Shown: positions 60,274 through 64,000 of the stretch, in pieces
How positions within the stretch are numbered: the stretch's first letter is position 1
Layout: each line of letters starts with the position of its first letter
Assembly (NCBI GenBank): GCA_036023115.1
Contig: JAYKKT010000048.1
Location: forward strand, 8,600,001 to 8,664,000
DNA length: 64,000 nucleotides
Direction of reading: 5' to 3'
Source of the DNA: Brasenia schreberi
Lineage: Eukaryota; Streptophyta; Magnoliopsida; Nymphaeales; Cabombaceae
Position numbers and translations under genes: made by a program
The notes under the pieces: generated by a model
Databases searched by the model: none
What the model was told of the DNA's origin: nothing
The model's input: the letters and a program-made list of their open reading frames with translations, nothing else

Positions 60274-60897
60274 CTAAACTACTAACAGTTTTTCCCTTTT
60301 GTTTTTGAGCATGTGTTCTTGCTCAATTGCTAGCTTTAGGGGCAATTCCGAAAGGTTGATTTCAGGCCCTAACCTTAAGGCAGTGGTGACCATATTCCAT
60401 AATGGAGGTAGACTGTTGAGTATAGTTGATATCTGCATTCGTTCGGGGATGACTGATTTTGCTACGGCTAAATTCCTAGCCATTACCAGCATATGATTTA
60501 CATGTTCTACTACATTTTCTCCTTCTTTCATTCTAAAGGAGTTGTATTTTTGTAGTAGCAACTACACATGCAACTTTGCAGTTGTATCATACTTAGCTAT
60601 TAACGAGTTAAATAACTCTTTTGCAGTCTCAAATTCTTCAAAGACTCTAATCAGGTCATCCTCCATATAAGTTAATATTACAGTTCTTGCTATGGTATCG
60701 TCTTTTAGAAATGTTTTATACATTTCTAACTGTTGTTGATTTGCGTCTGGTGGTGGAGGACGTACTGTTTCCTTTAACACATACTCTACACCTTTTAGTG
60801 TTAGAGCTAACAGGATTCTTCTCTTCAATGTATGGAAGTTCAGACCGTTTAGCTTTTCTGTTTTTGCTTGTTCGGATACACATATCTTATAACCCAT
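60274..60897 (-). pseudogene. Copia gag capsid part
   Basis: Starting MGYKICVSEQAKTEKLNGLN, with F/L-rich capsid words (LKGVEYVLKE, AKELFNSL, KYNSFRMKEGENVVEHVN, LNSLPPLW). One TAG at 60562-60564 interrupts the frame and another at 60274-60276 separates it from the zinc knuckle. Size is typical for copia gag N-terminal regions. Confidence 0.88.
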
Positions 60898-61973
60898 TTT
60901 TGTTTAGCAAAAATATTAAGCAAGCAGTCTTTTTCTTTCTAAAGGAAACAAAAGAAAAACACAGAGCAAGAAACACGTTAACTTGATGCAGAATTGAAAA
61001 ACTAATAATTTTCCTAAGGGTTTTTCTGCCTCTAAACCCATAAACGAATACCAAAGGATAAATCTGTAATTTTACTTATTTGTCCCTTTTTGTAAAATCA
61101 CAAGGACAAACTCGTAAAATCACTATTTGGTATTCTTGTAAAATTCGCAATTGATCGGGGTTAAAATCGTAATTTTAACTCTTGGGGCGAACCTGTAATT
61201 TTCCAAAAGAAACAAGGGTAAACTTGTCTTTTGATTGAATGGCAGAAAAGATATTTTTTAAATCGGGTTGGATAATACTGTAAATTAACAGCTCGGTATT
61301 TTTGTAATTTTCAAAAACGGCCAAGGGGTAAACCTGTCCTTTTACCGTGGCAATTTCGTAATAATCAGAAAACGACGGGGGGCAGTTATGTCTTTCTCTC
61401 TCAAAACCCAAGGCGGTTTTCTGAAACCACTGGCAATTTCAGAAAACCGCTGATGGTTTTCGAGAAACCGACGACAGTTTTGAAAATCGCTGGTTTTCCC
61501 GCAACGGTTTTCTGAAAACGTGGTTATTTATTTATTTATTTATTTATTTATATCGCTATAAAAGTGAAAAAATAAAAAACTTTTATAGATCTGGATTTTT
61601 CCAGAGAGAGAGAGAGGGAGAGGGAGGGGTTTGGCCGATGGCCGACCGTCGGCGTCGGCTGTCGGCTGTCGGGTTCTTCTTCTTCCAGGCACTCCAGCCA
61701 GCTGCTAGCCGTTCGTCGCTTGCTGTTTCTGTCTCGCCTTTCGGATTTTTCCAACTTGCCGTTGTTTTGCCTTTTGGGGCTTTCCTCTAGTTTTGCCTTT
61801 GGGGCTTTCCGCCGGCTTGCTTCTGGCTTTGTCTTTGGGGCTTTCCTCTGGTTTTGTCTTTGGGGTTTTCCTACGGCTTGCCTCTGGCTTCCCTGTCCGA
61901 CTGCTGACTTCTCTCTCTTTCTAAAAATTTTTCTAACCCTCTTCTATTTGTTTTTTTTTTTTGCAGGGAACCA
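60898..61973 (-). other. Untranslated leader of the copia element
   Basis: About 1.1 kb between PBS and gag. It contains loosely repeated phrases (GTAATTTT, GGTAAACYTGTC) at 61050-61400 and an imperfect tandem array built on TTTTGNCTTTGGGGCTTTCC near 61765-61885. No open frame of note; a TTTATTTATTTATTTA array lies at 61527-61551. Confidence 0.7.
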
Positions 61974-61986
61974 GGCCCTGATACCA
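61974..61986 (-). other. Primer-binding site for initiator tRNA-Met
   Basis: On the minus strand TGGTATCAGGGCC lies one base inside the 5' LTR. The canonical copia PBS is TGGTATCAGAGCC, one base different. Confidence 0.92.
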
Positions 61987-61987
61987 C

Positions 61988-62311
61988 TGAAGGGATTTCA
62001 GCGCTTACCTTTCGGTCTTCTTAGTGAGAACAGCGGATGTTGAAAATGTCGCGAGGTTTCCACACGAGGGTTTTCTCAGACGATTGTGTTTTTCTATATC
62101 ACTTTGAATCTGTATATCTCTGAATCTCCTTGTAAATGGTTGCCTTTTTATAGGCACCCGCTCCCCCGTCGTCTAGCTTTTTCCTCTCGTGACTTCCCTC
62201 GTCTGGGAGAGATAACGGATGGCCCGATAACGGCTGTTCGTTACTTATCCGGCTTCTCCTCAGGTAACGACAGCCATTACCCGAGCCGAGAATGGTAATT
62301 TCATTGTAACA
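61988..62311 (-). repeat. 5' LTR of the copia element
   Basis: 324 bp. On the minus strand it contains TATA-like GCCTATAAAAAGGC, suited to the element promoter. Confidence 0.95.
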
Positions 62312-63010
62312 GATAGACCATCAGGCAATTGATGGAGTTGAGGCATACAGGCAATGTGGAAGAGTGTTTTCGTAGATTCAGCGTTATCTTGTTAGATGTC
62401 AAAACATACAAGAATAACTTGTAGAATTCATGATAGATAAGTGTGACAAAGTTTTATGCTTGACCGTCGAAAGCTTAAGTTAACCCTCTTCTTTTATCTT
62501 GTCTTGAAACTCATTATGCAAGAGTGATCCTCACATGAACGAAGTTCTGGATGCCAAAACATGTTTAAGAAAAATAAGTTTCGGCTCATGCATAGGCTGC
62601 AGCCTTGGGCGTAGATGGAAATGCGTAGGCAAAACCCGAGAGATGTTTTTGCCGCCATGAAGATTGTGGTGTTCGTAGACTTTAGTGGTTTGAAAGGTGA
62701 GGGTGAACACAAACGAGGATTGACTCATAAAACATCACAAGTGACACATGCGATAGGTCACATTGCAGGTGAGGAGGACATCAAGGCGTGGACGTCGATT
62801 TACGACACGAGAGGATGGAGGTGCTCGTTGGAAACCAGCTTCAACGCCATGACAAGAGTTTATGATTGAGAGATAGGAGAAGCATGTGCAGATGATGATG
62901 GACAAAGAGCGGGGTGCTTCATTTATGGTAGGCATGAGAGAGTGTCTGAAGTATGAAAAGTTGAATGCTTTATTGGATGAAGATGAGGGAAGGATGAGTG
63001 TTCAACGTAC
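62312..63010 (+). pseudogene. Ty3/gypsy gag relic, 3' half
   Basis: It starts with the second GATAG and continues the gag relic. Words include ACCATCAGGCAATTGATGG, then MIDKCDKVLCLTVES (gag usually DKDKLFxFxxGL), and MRRQNPRDVFAAMKIVVFVDF (usually ELRRQ...LAEALxxAExLVDF). A ruined zinc-knuckle region follows near 62910-62985 (GCTTCATTTATGG...GAAAAGTTGAATGCTTTA). Together with 55950-56458 it would form one gag, so the copia insertion lies inside an older gypsy element. No gypsy pol or LTR was found. Confidence 0.65.
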
Positions 63011-63045
63011 TCATGCGAGAGTGGTGTCATTCTAATTGCTGAACA

Positions 63046-63310
63046 TAGACATGGTCGGTTCGGAACCAGTCCGGCGGTTTGACTTGGAGCCGAACATACC
63101 ACCAAATTGTCGGTTCCTGTCCCAAAACTGAAATTAGAATCTAGAACCTTATGGTTCAGTTACGATTCAAGAAATCTAAGAACTGGTTCAAAGTCAAAAT
63201 TGGTGTGAAAACCAAGGGTTCAATTCCAGTTCAAACAACAGTCCGGCTCCAAACTGTGGGGTTTGTCCCATTTCGATTTGGGTCTGGTTCAATCCACCAG
63301 GTTGGGTCCA
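63046..63310. mobile_element. hAT-like TAGACATG element
   Basis: It starts TAGACATGGTCGGTTCGG followed by CAGTCCGGCGGTTTGAC, closely matching 40587. GGTTC/GAACC words fill the interior. The right terminus is not recognisable. Confidence 0.6.
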
Positions 63311-63619
63311 TACTAGCCTCCTATATAGAACTTAGTTGTTCACCGATGCCCATTTTATGTATTTTTATCCATCTCGTCTGTGGAATCGACAATTTTACTG
63401 AATGTGATTAAATCTCTTTGGAGGAAAAGAAATATTTGTGTCTTAAAACTCAAAACCAGAGTAAACCCGAGTTTGAGTTTATTAGACTTAACTAAATCTC
63501 GTGCAATTACCAGGATCCATAACCATAAATTTGAAGATTTGAATCGTATAGCATTTTTGAAGGGCAAAAAATAACACACCCTAAAAGGTCACCTAGGCTT
63601 GTGTCTTCTCATGCTCTTC
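63311..63619. other. Intergenic DNA, no gene recognised
   Basis: Two overlapping open frames on opposite strands (63355-63579 -, 63380-63574 +) have no recognisable content. Confidence 0.45.
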
Positions 63620-63629
63620 TTAGAATAAT

Positions 63630-63867
63630 ACAACAACAACTAAGCCTTTTTCCATACTATACGAAGTCGGTTAGATGAATTCTTTGTTTTCACGGATCTC
63701 TATCATGTGTTATATTAGCACTTAACTCAACATAAGTTAGATCACTCTTTATTATTTCTTTTAACACTTTTGTCGTCCTATGCCTCTTTCACTACTTTCA
63801 AAATCTAGTTTTTCATATCTTCTCACAAGCGCTTTTTTTGATGTGCGTTTTTTTTTATATGCTTTAG
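63630..63867 (-). mobile_element. RTE LINE 3' fragment on the minus strand
   Basis: On + it begins CAACAACAACTAAGCCTTTT, the reverse complement of the RTE tail, and continues for about 235 bp. Flanks TTAGAATAAT (63620-63629) and TTAGAACAAT (63868-63877) agree in nine of ten bases, a probable target duplication. Confidence 0.85.
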
Positions 63868-64000
63868 TTAGAACAATGTGACAAGAAAATAAGTTGCGTT
63901 GCATTCAGTTTAACCCAAACACGACACGAGAATAGAAATGTGAAATATAAGTTTTGGTAGGGCCTTTCAAAATATCAAAATTTCGCTATAGAAACCGCAT

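Larger units (their letters stand above)
56459..62311 (-). mobile_element. Structurally complete Ty1/copia LTR retrotransposon, coding capacity lost
   Basis: Two LTRs (56459-56821 and 61988-62311), both TG...CA, enclose a 5.2-kb interior on the minus strand and are flanked by the 5-bp duplication GATAG. A PBS (TGGTATCAGGGCC, 61974-61986) matches initiator tRNA-Met with one change, and a purine-rich PPT abuts the left LTR. The order gag, protease, integrase, reverse transcriptase, RNase H is the copia order. Three in-frame stops (TAG at 60562-60564, TAG at 60274-60276, TAA at 58413-58415) and one frameshift near 59150-59165 disable it. The LTRs differ by several substitutions and three indels of about 10-15 bp, so the insertion is not recent. 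Confidence 0.96.

Noticed and set aside
58413..60564. Reading the copia stops as programmed read-through
   Set aside because: Three stops plus a frameshift and a changed catalytic residue indicate decay; no read-through context is seen.

Overview
This is nuclear DNA from a flowering plant. Multi-exon genes with GT-AG introns encode land-plant proteins: an NPH3/RPT2-like BTB protein, an ABCG half-transporter, the co-chaperone SGT1, and a PIAL-type SP-RING SUMO ligase relic. They sit in AT-rich, repeat-laden intergenic DNA full of AT, CT/GA and CA microsatellites, with plant copia, gypsy, RTE, L1, SINE and hAT-like elements. I cannot name the species from the sequence.

Layout. 0.3-8.8 kb: NPH3-family gene on +, four exons, 635 codons; its third intron holds a decayed RTE LINE. 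9.9 kb: a stray copy of part of the same gene. 14.3-15.0 kb: two tRNA-derived SINEs and a truncated early-nodulin-like (phytocyanin) 3' end. 18.1-20.0 kb: intact intronless ABCG transporter. 21-34 kb: repeat terrain with hAT-like elements, a broken copia copy, two tRNA-Ala(AGC)-like sequences and a complex inverted repeat. 34.7-37.8 kb: decayed PIAL-like gene. 41.5-51.7 kb: intact ten-exon SGT1 gene, 379 codons. 52.5-54.4 kb: dead L1-type LINE. 55.1-55.4 kb: hAT-type MITE. 56.5-62.3 kb: structurally complete Ty1/copia element on -, with two LTRs, PBS, PPT and a perfect 5-bp target duplication, nested in a degenerate gypsy gag. 63-64 kb: more hAT-like and RTE debris.

The intact genes are independent units and do not form a pathway cluster. 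NPH3-like proteins act in phototropin/auxin-related signalling, ABCG4/8-type proteins are membrane exporters, and SGT1 works with HSP90 and SCF complexes in immunity and hormone signalling.

The most interesting signal is the RTE LINE family. It occurs seven times and ends each time in the same 3' tail and TTG repeats. Five short copies have recognisable target-site duplications of 10-22 bp. Two of these carry foreign retroelement sequence at their 5' end inside the same duplication: a copia reverse-transcriptase piece at 39.6 kb and a gypsy-gag-like piece at 45.3 kb. That pattern suggests template switching by the LINE machinery.
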